Source of the DNA: JBHIET01 sp046760785
Lineage (GTDB): Bacteria > Chloroflexota > Anaerolineae > B4-G1
Direction: 5' to 3'
Length of the DNA stretch: 64,000 nt
NCBI GenBank assembly: GCA_046760785.1
Contig: JBHIET010000002.1
Location: 23,622-87,621 of the forward strand
In this document: positions 35,326 to 44,714 of the stretch, piece by piece
Position numbering within the stretch: the stretch's first letter is position 1
How the letters are laid out: each line of letters begins with the position of its first letter
Made by a program: the position numbers and the translations under genes
Notes under the pieces: model-generated
The model's database searches: none
What the model was told of the DNA's origin: nothing
Seen by the model: the letters and a program-made list of their open reading frames with translations, nothing else

Positions 35326-36003
35326 ATGAACGAGTGGAGAGCCAAACGTGGTCAGGGGTTGGTGGAGTTCGCTATCATGCTCCCTATCCTCTTGCTCCTG
35401 CTGGTCGGCCTTGCGGAGTTGGGATTTGCGCTGCGGGACTATCTCGTCGTCGTCAACGCGGACCGTGAGGGCTGCCGTTTTGCAGCCCGGGGCCGCTTCA
35501 GCGATGAGCACGTCGTCGAGCGGGTGGTCAGCGCTGGCGGGGTTGTCCGCCGGGCCGGCCTCGACGTGCCGTTCCTGCGCACGCACGGTACGGAACCAAA
35601 CATGGGCGTGATCATCACTCACATCGTGATGAGCCCTACCGGTGAGATCATCTCGTACACCACGGCATATTCCGGCGTGGTGTCGAGTGGGGGGACGAGT
35701 GTGCGCCCCGTCAATCCCTACTCGGACACGCTGGTTTCGCGCGCTGAGATTCGCGATGCCCAGGGTGCTACCACGCAGGACATCGCTACACTGCGCGCGG
35801 CGGGGGGGTTTATGCAAATGGAAAGGCACCGCATCGTTGTGGTGGAGGTCTTCTTCGTTCACCACCCGCTGTGGGGGAGTATGCTCAACCACCTGAGCTT
35901 CGGAGCTGTGCCTGGTGATCCTTGGAATATGTACGCTATGACGGAGATGCGGGTGGTCACGGATCGGGAAGGGGGGACGCGCAGCTCTTTGAATATGCGG
36001 TGA
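35326..36003 (+). CDS. tadE: TadE-like minor pseudopilin
   Basis: 225 residues from ATG 35326, chosen because GGGGAGG lies 6 bases upstream and because the prepilin leader is then short: KRGQGLVEFAIMLPILLLLL, with cleavage after Gly9 and Glu14 at +5. An in-frame start at 35257 would add 23 residues. After the helix comes NADREGCRFAARG, typical of TadE, and a 170-residue external domain. TadE proteins are minor pilins needed for Flp pilus assembly. Confidence 0.85.
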   Translation: MNEWRAKRGQGLVEFAIMLPILLLLLVGLAELGFALRDYLVVVNADREGCRFAARGRFSDEHVVERVVSAGGVVRRAGLDVPFLRTHGTEPNMGVIITHIVMSPTGEIISYTTAYSGVVSSGGTSVRPVNPYSDTLVSRAEIRDAQGATTQDIATLRAAGGFMQMERHRIVVVEVFFVHHPLWGSMLNHLSFGAVPGDPWNMYAMTEMRVVTDREGGTRSSLNMR

Positions 36004-36232
36004 CGTGTGGTGAAGCATGCAAGAGTATTACGCAAAAGCGACACATTGGCTCCCAAAAGCTCCGAGCCCTCATCGCCGGGGGCGGGTTTGCAGGACGAAT
36101 CTCGCCTGTGATGCCCCCGAGACGGGGGCTGTGAGCAGGGAAGTGTGACTTTTGCCCCAATACGTAGGGTGGACGATCCCACGGGGTCTGTGGTGTTCTG
36201 GGTATGAGGCGGGGTGAGACTGGAGGTGAGTG
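36004..36232. other. Gap between tadE and tadG
   Basis: About 230 bases without a credible gene. GCCCCCGAGACGGGGGC forms a small hairpin near 36113-36130. No promoter with both boxes is visible; a GGAGG ribosome site for the next gene is at 36222-36226. Confidence 0.4.
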
Positions 36233-38479
36233 ATGAGGAAAACAATTGCGCGGTGGTGGCAGAGACTGCGGGCTGGCGGGATGGTGCTGCACGAGCGCCA
36301 GCAGGGACAGACCTTGATTCTTATCGTTTTTGCCTTCATCGGTATCCTGGCTTTCATCGGCCTGGGTGTTGACCTGGCGAACGTTTACACCGAGCGCGTG
36401 AAAGTGGCGCGGGCCGCCGACGCGGCCGCTCTGGCGGCGGCTGCGGAACTGCCCCTGGAGGATGCAGCGAAGGAGTGCGCCCTGGCCTACTTGCAGGAGA
36501 ACGGGTATGATCATACCATCACGGGCACGGTGCGGTTGCTGGTTGATGGTGTGCAGGTCTCTGGTCCGCCGGAGGCGGACGCCATGACCACGATTTGGAT
36601 TGATACCGCCTATGCGCGGAAGCCGCCGAGCTACCTTGAAGATACACCGGATCGCATCAAGGTGCGGGTCAAGCGGGAGGTTTTTATGATGTTTATGCAG
36701 TTCGTCGGCTTCACGCACTTCCCGGTTGAGGCCACCGCCGAGGCGGAGAACATCACCAGCATTGATACCGTCATCGTCTACGATAAGTCCGGCTCGATGG
36801 AGTTTGACACACTGTGCTACGGCTGCTGGGAACCGGTTGCGGGTCAGATGTACCCTGGCGGCGACATCTATCCGCTGCACTGGTCTGAGATCACTACTAT
36901 GACCGCGGACCACTGCGCAGGCTGGAATACTGAGACCCAAACCTACGACTGTGGCAATTACACCAGCTACGACTCCACCTACGACCACAATAACTGCAAC
37001 TATCGCCATCACACGCAAACCAGCAGATACTGGATCGTCATCGAAGCCGAGGAGTACTCGCGGCTCAGCGTGGATTACCACAGATACGCCTACACGCCCG
37101 GCAAGACCTACTGGGTCGTGCAACACAACGGGCATGGTGCCTTATATGGCCGCCCCGGAGCTGTCCACGGCGCTTATCTCACGCACCATCCCTACTACGT
37201 CTTCGACGAGGGGGACAGGGAGGTTGACCTGGGTGTGTCCTGCGTCCAGAGCGCTGTAGAGGATGGGGTCTGCAAGTACGGGGTGCCAGGTGGGCCCTTC
37301 AAAGCCCCACGGGCTGATTACGACTTCTACGCACCCGGATCGGGTACCCATACCTACTATTTCTGGATTCGGGGCCAGGGTGGCCAGACGACCGATGACG
37401 ATCACATTTTCTGGGGTGTGGATAAGCCGGATCCACCTGGGTCGGTGGGCGTAGCGGACTGGTTTTCCAGGGATACCGGCATCAACTACGATGGCGCCGA
37501 TTCGGGCGAGTGGGAGTGGCGCAAACTTGGGCAGGCTTCGCTCTCGCAGGGCACCCATACGCTGAACCTGTGGGCCGGTGGGGCCGGTTTCGACGTGGAC
37601 CGCATCGTCATCTCGACGTACGACAGTGGTAGTACCCCGCCATGGGACATACAAGACATACCCCCGAATAACGGGCGCACTGACTGGGCCTGTGCTCCGT
37701 GCGACCCGCGCTTCGCCGGGCGGCCGGGTGGGCAGACCCCGCCTGCAGGCCCCTATCGCCCTGACTGCGCCATAGACCTGCGGAGCGATGACATCTACGA
37801 CGACGAGCAGCCCATCCGGGCCGCGTTGGAGGCGGCCAAGAACTTCGTCGCCCGGCTGAATCCCCGCTTCGACCAGATCGGCTACGTGCGGTATTCCGGC
37901 AGCGTGGAGATCGCGAATGAACTGGAATGTTTGCGGCACCGGGGCCCGGAGGATGTTGAAGGCAACCCTGCCTGTAACCCGGATTGGAGCGATCCCGGTG
38001 GGGAGCCTCCCCGTGACCCTGACTGTGGCTGTTTCGCGGGGGTGATCACCGATACGGTGCTCTACGAACTGGACGTCACTCGCGCCGGCGGCAGCACGAA
38101 CATCGCTGGCGGGATCGAGCAAGGCATTGATGTGCTGAGCACGGGTGGAAGCCACTACGGGCGTCCGGGGGCGGCCCACGTCATGGTACTGATGACCGAC
38201 GGGGAGGCTAATGTGCGACCCAACAACTATTGTGACGACGAGGACCTGTGGCCTGAAGGGGGAGGGGCCAAGGACTGTGTGGTGTACTACGCCCAGGAAG
38301 CCCGCGATAACGCCATCGTCATCTACACCATCAGCCTGGGCTGGTCGGCAGACCGGGAGCTGATGGGCTACGTGGCCGATCTCACCGGCGGGGAACACTT
38401 CTTTGCCCCCTCGCCCGACAAGCTGGATCCGATCTTCGACGACCTGTTTGAACGCATCTTCCTGCGGCTGGTCCACTAG
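36233..38479 (+). CDS. tadG: TadG-like pilus protein with split von Willebrand A domain
   Basis: 748 residues. The N-terminal TadG part reads HERQQGQTLILIVFAFIGIL, then a helix and VARAADAAALAAAAEL. The vWA domain begins with IDTVIVYDKSGSM, MIDAS residues Asp184, Ser186 and Ser188. It resumes after about residue 500 with AAKNFVARLNP, then GGSTNIAGGI and VLMTDGEAN (the Thr and Asp of MIDAS). Between them lie about 270 residues with IEAEEYSRL, YYFWIRGQGG and HTLNLWAGGAGFDVDRIVI, resembling carbohydrate-binding jelly-roll modules. ATG 36233 has GGAGG 6 bases upstream. It probably sits at the pilus base or tip and binds a glycan ligand. Confidence 0.8.
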   Translation: MRKTIARWWQRLRAGGMVLHERQQGQTLILIVFAFIGILAFIGLGVDLANVYTERVKVARAADAAALAAAAELPLEDAAKECALAYLQENGYDHTITGTVRLLVDGVQVSGPPEADAMTTIWIDTAYARKPPSYLEDTPDRIKVRVKREVFMMFMQFVGFTHFPVEATAEAENITSIDTVIVYDKSGSMEFDTLCYGCWEPVAGQMYPGGDIYPLHWSEITTMTADHCAGWNTETQTYDCGNYTSYDSTYDHNNCNYRHHTQTSRYWIVIEAEEYSRLSVDYHRYAYTPGKTYWVVQHNGHGALYGRPGAVHGAYLTHHPYYVFDEGDREVDLGVSCVQSAVEDGVCKYGVPGGPFKAPRADYDFYAPGSGTHTYYFWIRGQGGQTTDDDHIFWGVDKPDPPGSVGVADWFSRDTGINYDGADSGEWEWRKLGQASLSQGTHTLNLWAGGAGFDVDRIVISTYDSGSTPPWDIQDIPPNNGRTDWACAPCDPRFAGRPGGQTPPAGPYRPDCAIDLRSDDIYDDEQPIRAALEAAKNFVARLNPRFDQIGYVRYSGSVEIANELECLRHRGPEDVEGNPACNPDWSDPGGEPPRDPDCGCFAGVITDTVLYELDVTRAGGSTNIAGGIEQGIDVLSTGGSHYGRPGAAHVMVLMTDGEANVRPNNYCDDEDLWPEGGGAKDCVVYYAQEARDNAIVIYTISLGWSADRELMGYVADLTGGEHFFAPSPDKLDPIFDDLFERIFLRLVH

Positions 38480-38564
38480 GCGGGCCCAGATCGCGGGCGT
38501 GGTTTCCCGTGTGAGGGGTGCGGCCTTGGCGTTGATGTGGCGCAAAAGCTAGTTTGAGGGAGAG

Positions 38565-38599
38565 CAGAGTCTCGGGCCGGCAGAAAGCCCGGGACTCTG
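38565..38599 (+). terminator. Terminator-like hairpin after tadG
   Basis: CAGAGTCTCGGGC (38565-38577) pairs with GCCCGGGACTCTG (38587-38599), one G-T wobble, followed by GTTTGGGTT. It separates the pilin/ectodomain genes from the assembly operon. Confidence 0.65.
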
Positions 38600-38681
38600 T
38601 TTGGGTTGCTCAAGAGAGCACGTGGGGCGAACGGCGTCTTTACACGCTCGAAAAGCGGGCTATTGCTTCGCGTCGCAATGC

Positions 38682-38710
38682 TTGACATTCTGGCGATAAA
38701 CCGGTATTAT
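38682..38710 (+). promoter_or_regulatory. Strong promoter of the Tad assembly operon
   Basis: TTGACA (38682-38687), 17-base spacer, TATTAT (38705-38710), a near-consensus sigma-70 type promoter 65 bases before the cpaB start. Confidence 0.85.
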
Positions 38711-38775
38711 TAAGTCAGCGGCTAGCAGTCAGCCACAATGCGACCAACAGCTAATGGCTGGGAAAGGGAGACAAC

Positions 38776-39858
38776 ATGCGTGGCGGTCGAATGTTGATCA
38801 TCATAGGGTTTGTCGTGCTGTTAGGGGCGGTGGTGGTGGGCGTCATTATGTGGTGGAACAGGAGGACGCCGACACCTTCTGCCCCGGAAGAAGTTGGCAC
38901 GGTCGTGCCCTACGTAACACCGGAACAAATGGCGGGAATTGTCGTGGCAGCCCAGAATCTTCCACGAGGTACCCGTATCACGAGTGATACGGTACAGATA
39001 GAGCCCTGGCCGACAGAGTCGGTTCCCGAGGGGGCGCTGAACGATGCTGGGGAAGCGCTTGGTCGCATCGCTCGCGTGGACATTGTGCGCAATATGCCGA
39101 TTTTGGAGGGTATGCTCACCGAGGTGCCCGGCGACCTAGGCGCTATGGGGTCAGACGCGGCGCTGCAGATCCCCCCTGGGAAGGTGGCCTATGCGTTGCC
39201 GGTGGCGCGTTGGTCCAGCGTGGCCTGGGCCATTCAGCCTGGTGACCACGTGGATGTGCTCATCTCGCTGTTGCTCGTGGACCTCGACGAGGAGTTCCAA
39301 TCTATCCTGCCCAGCAATGCTTCTTGCATGGAACCTCCAGAGGGGGAGGGTTGCCAGAGTGGAGTATTGGGACGGATGGAGGTGCTGGCCAACGGCTGGG
39401 TGGTCGGCGTAGGGCCAAGCGAGGCCCAGCGACCGCGCATGGTGACCCAATTGACGGTTCAAGACGCGGAGGTGCTCCGCGTGGGTGACTGGCCCATGGA
39501 GGGAGAGGAAGCTCCACCACCTGCCGAGGTGGAGGAGCCGGTGGAAGGGGAGGCCCCGCCGCCTGAACCTCAGCGTGCTGCGATCGAGCCGCTGACGCTG
39601 ATCGTCACGCCGCAGGACGCGATGGTGCTCAAGTATGCCGAAGAAACCGGTGCCAGTATGGATCTGGTGCTACGCTCGGCTGGTGACCGCGATAAAGGCC
39701 TGGTCACCACCGAGTCAGTCACGCTGCAGTATATCTTCGATCGCTTTAGCATCGAACTGCCGCCCAAGTTGCCCTACGGCGTCGAGCCTCGGCTTCAAGA
39801 GCTGCGACGAGGTCCGGCGGGTGAAGCGGGAAGTGGGGGTGGATCTGAGGGATACTAG
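38776..39858 (+). CDS. cpaB: Flp pilus assembly protein CpaB/RcpC
   Basis: 360 residues: one N-terminal membrane helix, an SAF domain (IVVAAQNLPRGTRITSDTVQ, then NMPILEGML) and the RcpC domain (YALPVARWSSVAWAIQPGDHVDVLI). In didermic bacteria CpaB binds the secretin; here no secretin gene is present. An acidic, proline-rich linker (about residues 240-270, EEAPPPAEVEEPV) interrupts the C-terminal part. AAAGGGAGA precedes ATG 38776. It is the first gene of the operon cpaB-cpaE-cpaF-tadB-tadC. Confidence 0.88.
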   Translation: MRGGRMLIIIGFVVLLGAVVVGVIMWWNRRTPTPSAPEEVGTVVPYVTPEQMAGIVVAAQNLPRGTRITSDTVQIEPWPTESVPEGALNDAGEALGRIARVDIVRNMPILEGMLTEVPGDLGAMGSDAALQIPPGKVAYALPVARWSSVAWAIQPGDHVDVLISLLLVDLDEEFQSILPSNASCMEPPEGEGCQSGVLGRMEVLANGWVVGVGPSEAQRPRMVTQLTVQDAEVLRVGDWPMEGEEAPPPAEVEEPVEGEAPPPEPQRAAIEPLTLIVTPQDAMVLKYAEETGASMDLVLRSAGDRDKGLVTTESVTLQYIFDRFSIELPPKLPYGVEPRLQELRRGPAGEAGSGGGSEGY

Positions 39859-39941
39859 CGTCAATATTCTGGAGGGTCGCCAGGGGGGCAGGAGATTTTC
39901 TTCTCTTTTTTCATATGGGGCAGAGGGATTGAACGGGTGGA

Positions 39942-41285
39942 ATGAACAAGGTGGAACGGCCAAAAGAGCGGATCCGGGTACTGCTTGTTGACGATATCGC
40001 GGAAACGAGGGAGAACTTGCGCAAGCTGCTCTCCTTCGATACTGGCATAGAGATCGTCGGTGCAGCGGCCTCGGGTCAAGAGGGTATCGAACTCGCCAAG
40101 CAATTCCAGCCACATATCGTCCTGATGGATATAAATATGCCTGGTATGGATGGCATCACTGCTACGGAGATGCTCCTGCGGGAGGTGCCGACAGCCCAGG
40201 TGGTTATGCTCTCCGTCCAGGGCGAGACCGACTACGTGCGCCAGGCGATGTTGGCTGGTGCGAGAGATTTTCTCACCAAGCCGCCCAGTGGCGATGAATT
40301 GATGAGCACCATCCGTCGGGTCTATGAGAAGGGTAAGGCCCGGATGGAGATGATGGCGCCTGTGTCGCCGACCATTCCTACAGCAGTTTCGGCCGGGGCA
40401 GGAGAGGGGCGGCGCGAAGGGAGAGTAATCGCCGTCTTCGGTCCCAAGGGTGGTGTGGGGTGTACAACCATAGCGGTCAATCTGGCGATCGCGTTGCAGC
40501 AGATAGTTGGCAGCAGCCAGAAGGTCGCACTGGTGGATACCAGTCTCCAGTTCGGGGATGTCGGGGTGATGCTCAACCTGCAGGCCAGCAGGAGCATCGC
40601 AGACCTAGCGCCTCAGATCGAGGATCTGGACAGTGATATGTTGGGCAGCGTGCTGTCCTCTCATAGTTCAGGGATCAAGGCATTGCTGGCCCCGCCGCAC
40701 CCAGAAGCAGCAGAAGGTCTGCTGATTGGTACGTCATCGAATGAGGGATCAGGAGGTGGCTCGAAGCTTGGAAAGATCCTGGGGCTGATGCGAAAAGAGT
40801 TCGATATTATCGTCGTGGATACGTGGACTTGGGTGGATGAAACGACCCTGACTGTTTTTGATGTCGCTTCGCTGATTGTGCTCGTCGTGATGCCTAGCAT
40901 TCCGTCCATCAAGAATGCTCGTCTCTTTCTTGAAATAGCGTCCAAGCTTGACTACTCGGCGGATGGTATCGCCTTGGTCGTCAATGGTGTCAGCCGGCGC
41001 ATGCGTATACGGATAGACCAGATTGAACATGCATTGATACCTGTCGCAACTCAGGTTCCCCTAGACGAGCAGGCCGTAGTAGCGGCGGCCAACCAAGGTG
41101 TGCCGTTGATCGTGCGCGACCGAAACCGACCTATCTCCCAGAGCATTCTGCATCTTGCCGAATATGTTCGGGATAAGCTGTCAGAAGTTGGGGAGGAAGG
41201 AGCCCGGGAAGAAACATCACCGGTGGTGATGGGAATAGGGGGTACGGGTCTGTTGCGCTTAAGACAAGTCTTTGAACAAGGATGA
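39942..41285 (+). CDS. cpaE: CpaE/TadZ-like receiver plus MinD-type ATPase
   Basis: 447 residues. Residues 10-130 are a response-regulator receiver with a complete pocket (Asp17-Asp18, phospho-acceptor Asp63 in LMDINMPG, Lys in FLTKPPS). Residues 160-420 are a ParA/MinD ATPase with the deviant P-loop FGPKGGVGCTT (Lys169), as in CpaE/TadZ proteins that place the Tad machine in the cell. Many CpaE proteins have a degenerate receiver; this one looks able to take a phosphoryl group. ATG 39942 is preceded by GGGTGGA. Confidence 0.9.
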   Translation: MNKVERPKERIRVLLVDDIAETRENLRKLLSFDTGIEIVGAAASGQEGIELAKQFQPHIVLMDINMPGMDGITATEMLLREVPTAQVVMLSVQGETDYVRQAMLAGARDFLTKPPSGDELMSTIRRVYEKGKARMEMMAPVSPTIPTAVSAGAGEGRREGRVIAVFGPKGGVGCTTIAVNLAIALQQIVGSSQKVALVDTSLQFGDVGVMLNLQASRSIADLAPQIEDLDSDMLGSVLSSHSSGIKALLAPPHPEAAEGLLIGTSSNEGSGGGSKLGKILGLMRKEFDIIVVDTWTWVDETTLTVFDVASLIVLVVMPSIPSIKNARLFLEIASKLDYSADGIALVVNGVSRRMRIRIDQIEHALIPVATQVPLDEQAVVAAANQGVPLIVRDRNRPISQSILHLAEYVRDKLSEVGEEGAREETSPVVMGIGGTGLLRLRQVFEQG

Positions 41286-41353
41286 GACAGTCTGCCGCGC
41301 ATTTGGTGATGTAGGGCGTGTATGGAGCGTGGCTCTGTTAGAGAGGTGGAGAA

Positions 41354-42727
41354 ATGTCATTGTTGAGGCGGATTGAGCAGGGACAACAAACGGTCACACA
41401 ACAGCCTTCACAGAGGAGCGAGTTGCGAGTGCGGCGACGACCAGCCTCTCCTGCTCGTGATGCCTACATGGACCTTAAGACGCGCATCCAGAACAAATTG
41501 ATCGCCGAGCTGGATCCAACGATGGATGTCACCAAGACGGATGAGGTGCGTCGCACGATCGAGGAGATGTACAACAACATCCTGGCTGAGGAGAAGATTC
41601 CTCTCAGCCGGTCAGAGCGCCAGCGGCTGTTTGAGTTAATCGTCGCGGAGATACTGGGCCTGGGGCCACTGGAGCCATTCTTGGCTGACCCCACTATCAC
41701 CGAGGTCATGGTGAACGGCGCTAAGAATATCTACATCGAGCGCGATGGGAAAGTACAGCGCACAAATGCTGTCTTCGAATCCGACGAGCACCTGATGCGC
41801 ATCATCGAACGCATCGTCGCGCCCTTGGGGCGGCGCATTGACGAGAGTTCGCCCTACGTGGATGCGCGCTTGCCGGACGGCTCCCGTGTGAACGCTGTGA
41901 TTCCACCAATTTCCCTGATCGGGCCGGTGCTGACAATCCGCAAGTTCTTCAAGATTCCGCTCACGGTCGAACGATTGATCGAGTTGGGGACCGTGACCCC
42001 GGAGGCGATGGAGCTTTTGAAGGCTGCCGTGGTAGCGAAACTGAACATAACAATCTCAGGAGGCACCGGCTCCGGCAAGACAACCTTTTTGAATATTCTT
42101 TCCGGCTATATCCCCAATGATGAACGTATTCTCACCATTGAGAACGCCGCCGAGCTGCAACTGCGCCAGGAACACGTCGTGACGCTGGAGTCGCGCCCGC
42201 CCAATATCGAAGGCCGGGGCGAGATCACTATTCGAGACCTGGTGATCAACAGTTTGCGCATGCGCCCGGATCGGATCATCGTGGGTGAGTGCCGGGGTGC
42301 TGAGGCTTTTGACATGCTGCAGGCGATGAACACAGGTCACGAGGGCAGCTTGACTACAATCCATGCCAACAATCCCCGCGAGGCGCTGGCTCGCCTGGAG
42401 AATATGATTCTGATGGCGGGTATGGAACTGCCCCACAGAGCTATCCGCGAGCAGATCGCCGCCGCACTGGACGCGATTATCCAACTGGAGCGTATGCGGG
42501 ATGGGAGCCGCAAGGTCGTCGCTATCACCGAGGTGCAGGGTATGGAGGGGGACGTGATCACGATGTCTGAAGTATTCAAGTTTGAGCAGGCCGGTTACGA
42601 GGACGGTCGGATTATTGGCGCGTTGCGTCCCACAGGATTGCGTCCCAGGTTTATGGAGAAGATCGAGGCGTCTGGCATCCACTTGCCACCCGGCATTTTT
42701 GGCTTGGGGCAACAGATGCGGTACTAG
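41354..42727 (+). CDS. cpaF: Tad pilus assembly ATPase CpaF/TadA
   Basis: 457 residues of the type II/IV secretion ATPase family. Walker A is GGTGSGKTT (Lys242), the Asp box follows in ILTIENAAELQL, Walker B is MRPDRIIVGECRG, and the His box is TGHEGSLTTIHAN. It powers Flp pilus extension, and in studied Tad systems also retraction. ATG 41354 follows GAGAGGTGGAG, 68 bases after cpaE. Confidence 0.95.
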   Translation: MSLLRRIEQGQQTVTQQPSQRSELRVRRRPASPARDAYMDLKTRIQNKLIAELDPTMDVTKTDEVRRTIEEMYNNILAEEKIPLSRSERQRLFELIVAEILGLGPLEPFLADPTITEVMVNGAKNIYIERDGKVQRTNAVFESDEHLMRIIERIVAPLGRRIDESSPYVDARLPDGSRVNAVIPPISLIGPVLTIRKFFKIPLTVERLIELGTVTPEAMELLKAAVVAKLNITISGGTGSGKTTFLNILSGYIPNDERILTIENAAELQLRQEHVVTLESRPPNIEGRGEITIRDLVINSLRMRPDRIIVGECRGAEAFDMLQAMNTGHEGSLTTIHANNPREALARLENMILMAGMELPHRAIREQIAAALDAIIQLERMRDGSRKVVAITEVQGMEGDVITMSEVFKFEQAGYEDGRIIGALRPTGLRPRFMEKIEASGIHLPPGIFGLGQQMRY

Positions 42728-42802
42728 GTTCATCCGAAGCCTCCGATCCCCAGGGCATTAGAGTAAGAGTCGCACGTCAGGTGAAGTGGGGGAGGGAAAG
42801 CG

Positions 42803-43741
42803 ATGACGGGGTTGATCATAGCGCTTATAGTGGTTGGTCTGGGCATAGTGGTGGGTGGGCTCGTCATTTCTCGCCGGTCCAGCCGTCTCATCGAGGAGCG
42901 GTTGGGCATCGCTGAGGAGGTGGTGGCGGCTGAGGCACCAGGGCTCCGCAAGTCCCCTGTGGGAGATGTGCTGAATCGCGCATTGGCCCGCCGAGGGTTG
43001 GGCGCCAACCTGGCGACACAACTGGCGCGGGCAGACCTGAAAATCACTGTAGGGGAATTCATGGCGGCGACCGTCATCCTTGTCTTGGTGGGCGCAGGAT
43101 TAGTCTACTTTCTGACTGGAGACTTGGTGGCCGCTGCTGGGGCCTGTCTGCTTGGCTTTTTCGCCCCCCGCCTGTACATCGGAGTGGTGCGTGGGCGACG
43201 GTTGAAGGCGTTCAACGATCAACTTGGCGATTCCATCAACCTGCTCGTCAATTCTCTCCGTGCCGGCTATAGCATCTTACAGGCTATGGAGGCGGTGGCA
43301 CAAGAGATGGGCCCGCCGGTCTCTACCGAGTTTGGCAGGGTGGTTCAAGAGGTGCAACTCGGCATGACGCTGGAGCAAGCGCTGAGCCACATGTTGCGCC
43401 GTATCACCAGCGACGATCTGGATATGATGGTCACGGCCATCAATGTACAGCGCGAAGTGGGTGGTAACCTGGCCGAGGTGCTGGATGCGATCAGTCATAC
43501 AATCCGGGAACGCATTCGGATTAAGGGCGAGATCCGCGCCCTTTCAGCCCAGAGCCGCTGGTCGGGTTATATCGTCAGCCTTGTTCCGGTCGTTCTGGCA
43601 ATAGCTATGTATTTCATCAACCGCGAGTTCATGACGCTGTTGTTCACCGAGCGTTGTGGATGGATCATGATCGGCGTAGCAATATTGGGGATTATATTGG
43701 GTTACGTAGTCATCAATAGGATCGTGCAGATTGACGTGTAG
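42803..43741 (+). CDS. tadB: Tad inner-membrane platform protein TadB
   Basis: 312 residues with three to four membrane helices and the T2SSF domain (DQLGDSINLLVNSLRAGYSILQAMEAVA as recognised in parts, then GMTLEQALSHMLRRI). It forms the membrane platform with TadC for the CpaF ATPase. ATG 42803 is preceded by GGGGGAGGGAAAG. Its stop is 15 bases before the likely tadC start. Confidence 0.9.
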   Translation: MTGLIIALIVVGLGIVVGGLVISRRSSRLIEERLGIAEEVVAAEAPGLRKSPVGDVLNRALARRGLGANLATQLARADLKITVGEFMAATVILVLVGAGLVYFLTGDLVAAAGACLLGFFAPRLYIGVVRGRRLKAFNDQLGDSINLLVNSLRAGYSILQAMEAVAQEMGPPVSTEFGRVVQEVQLGMTLEQALSHMLRRITSDDLDMMVTAINVQREVGGNLAEVLDAISHTIRERIRIKGEIRALSAQSRWSGYIVSLVPVVLAIAMYFINREFMTLLFTERCGWIMIGVAILGIILGYVVINRIVQIDV

Positions 43742-43755
43742 TGAGGTGTGGGCAG

Positions 43756-44706
43756 ATGATATATATCCTGGTTTTGTTTGTGCTGGCCGGCTTGGTTCTG
43801 CTCGTCGTTGGCCTGGTTGGGTCACGGAAACCCATCACTATTGAGGACCGCCTCGCAGAGTACGGTACGCTAGAGCAACCACTTACCTTGGAGGAGATCG
43901 AACTGTCTCAGCCGTTCTTCGAGCGAGTTCTATTGCCCTTGGTGAGGGGGCTGGCGCAGTTCGTGATGCGCTTCACGCCACGGCGGAGTATGGAGGCAAC
44001 TCAGCACTCACTTGACTTGGCGGGCAATCCCTACGGCTGGGGGCCCACCGAGTTTATGGGAATTCGCCTGCTAGCCACACTCCTGTTGGGAGGGCTTGGT
44101 TTTGTCTTGTTCATAACGGCGGGTTACCTGCCCTTAATGCGGCGTATTATGATGGCTGGAGGCGCGGTCGGGCTGGGTTATTACCTGCCGGTACTGTGGC
44201 TGAAGTCGAAGACCAGCAGGCGAAAACAGTCCATCCTCAAATCCTTGCCCGATGCATTGGACTTGCTGACGATTTGTGTGGAAGCAGGGCTGGGCTTTGA
44301 TTCTGCTTTGAGCAGAGTAATTGACAAGTGGGACAATGATCTGAGTCAGGCGTTTGCGCGGGTGCTCCAAGAGATCCAGTTGGGTAAACTACGCCGCGAG
44401 GCGCTGCGTGACATGGCGGACCGTATGGATGTCCCAGACGTGTCAACTTTTGTGGCGGCCATCGTTCAGGCAGAGCAGTTGGGTGTCAGTATCGCTAGGG
44501 TGTTGCGCATTCAGTCGGATCAGATGCGTATGCGGCGGCGTCAGCGGGCTGAAGAATTGGCCCGCTCAGCAGGTATCAAGATGATGCCTGCGATTGCTTT
44601 TCTGATCTTTCCGGCTATTTTCATCGTCTTACTGGGGCCTGCTGCCCTCCAACTGATGACACGGGCAAATCCCTTCACGGGTGGCATCGGTGGTGGTTTT
44701 CCTTAA
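43756..44706 (+). CDS. tadC: Tad inner-membrane platform protein TadC
   Basis: 316 residues, T2SSF domain in the second half (SLPDALDLLTICVEAGLGFDSAL in parts, then QLGVSIARVLRIQSDQMRMRRRQRAEE) flanked by membrane helices. ATG 43756 is preferred because GAGG lies 9 bases upstream; an overlapping GTG at 43741 is an alternative. It is the last pilus gene in view. No prepilin peptidase (tadV) or secretin gene is present in the window. Confidence 0.9.
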   Translation: MIYILVLFVLAGLVLLVVGLVGSRKPITIEDRLAEYGTLEQPLTLEEIELSQPFFERVLLPLVRGLAQFVMRFTPRRSMEATQHSLDLAGNPYGWGPTEFMGIRLLATLLLGGLGFVLFITAGYLPLMRRIMMAGGAVGLGYYLPVLWLKSKTSRRKQSILKSLPDALDLLTICVEAGLGFDSALSRVIDKWDNDLSQAFARVLQEIQLGKLRREALRDMADRMDVPDVSTFVAAIVQAEQLGVSIARVLRIQSDQMRMRRRQRAEELARSAGIKMMPAIAFLIFPAIFIVLLGPAALQLMTRANPFTGGIGGGFP

Positions 44707-44714
44707 AAGCGGGG

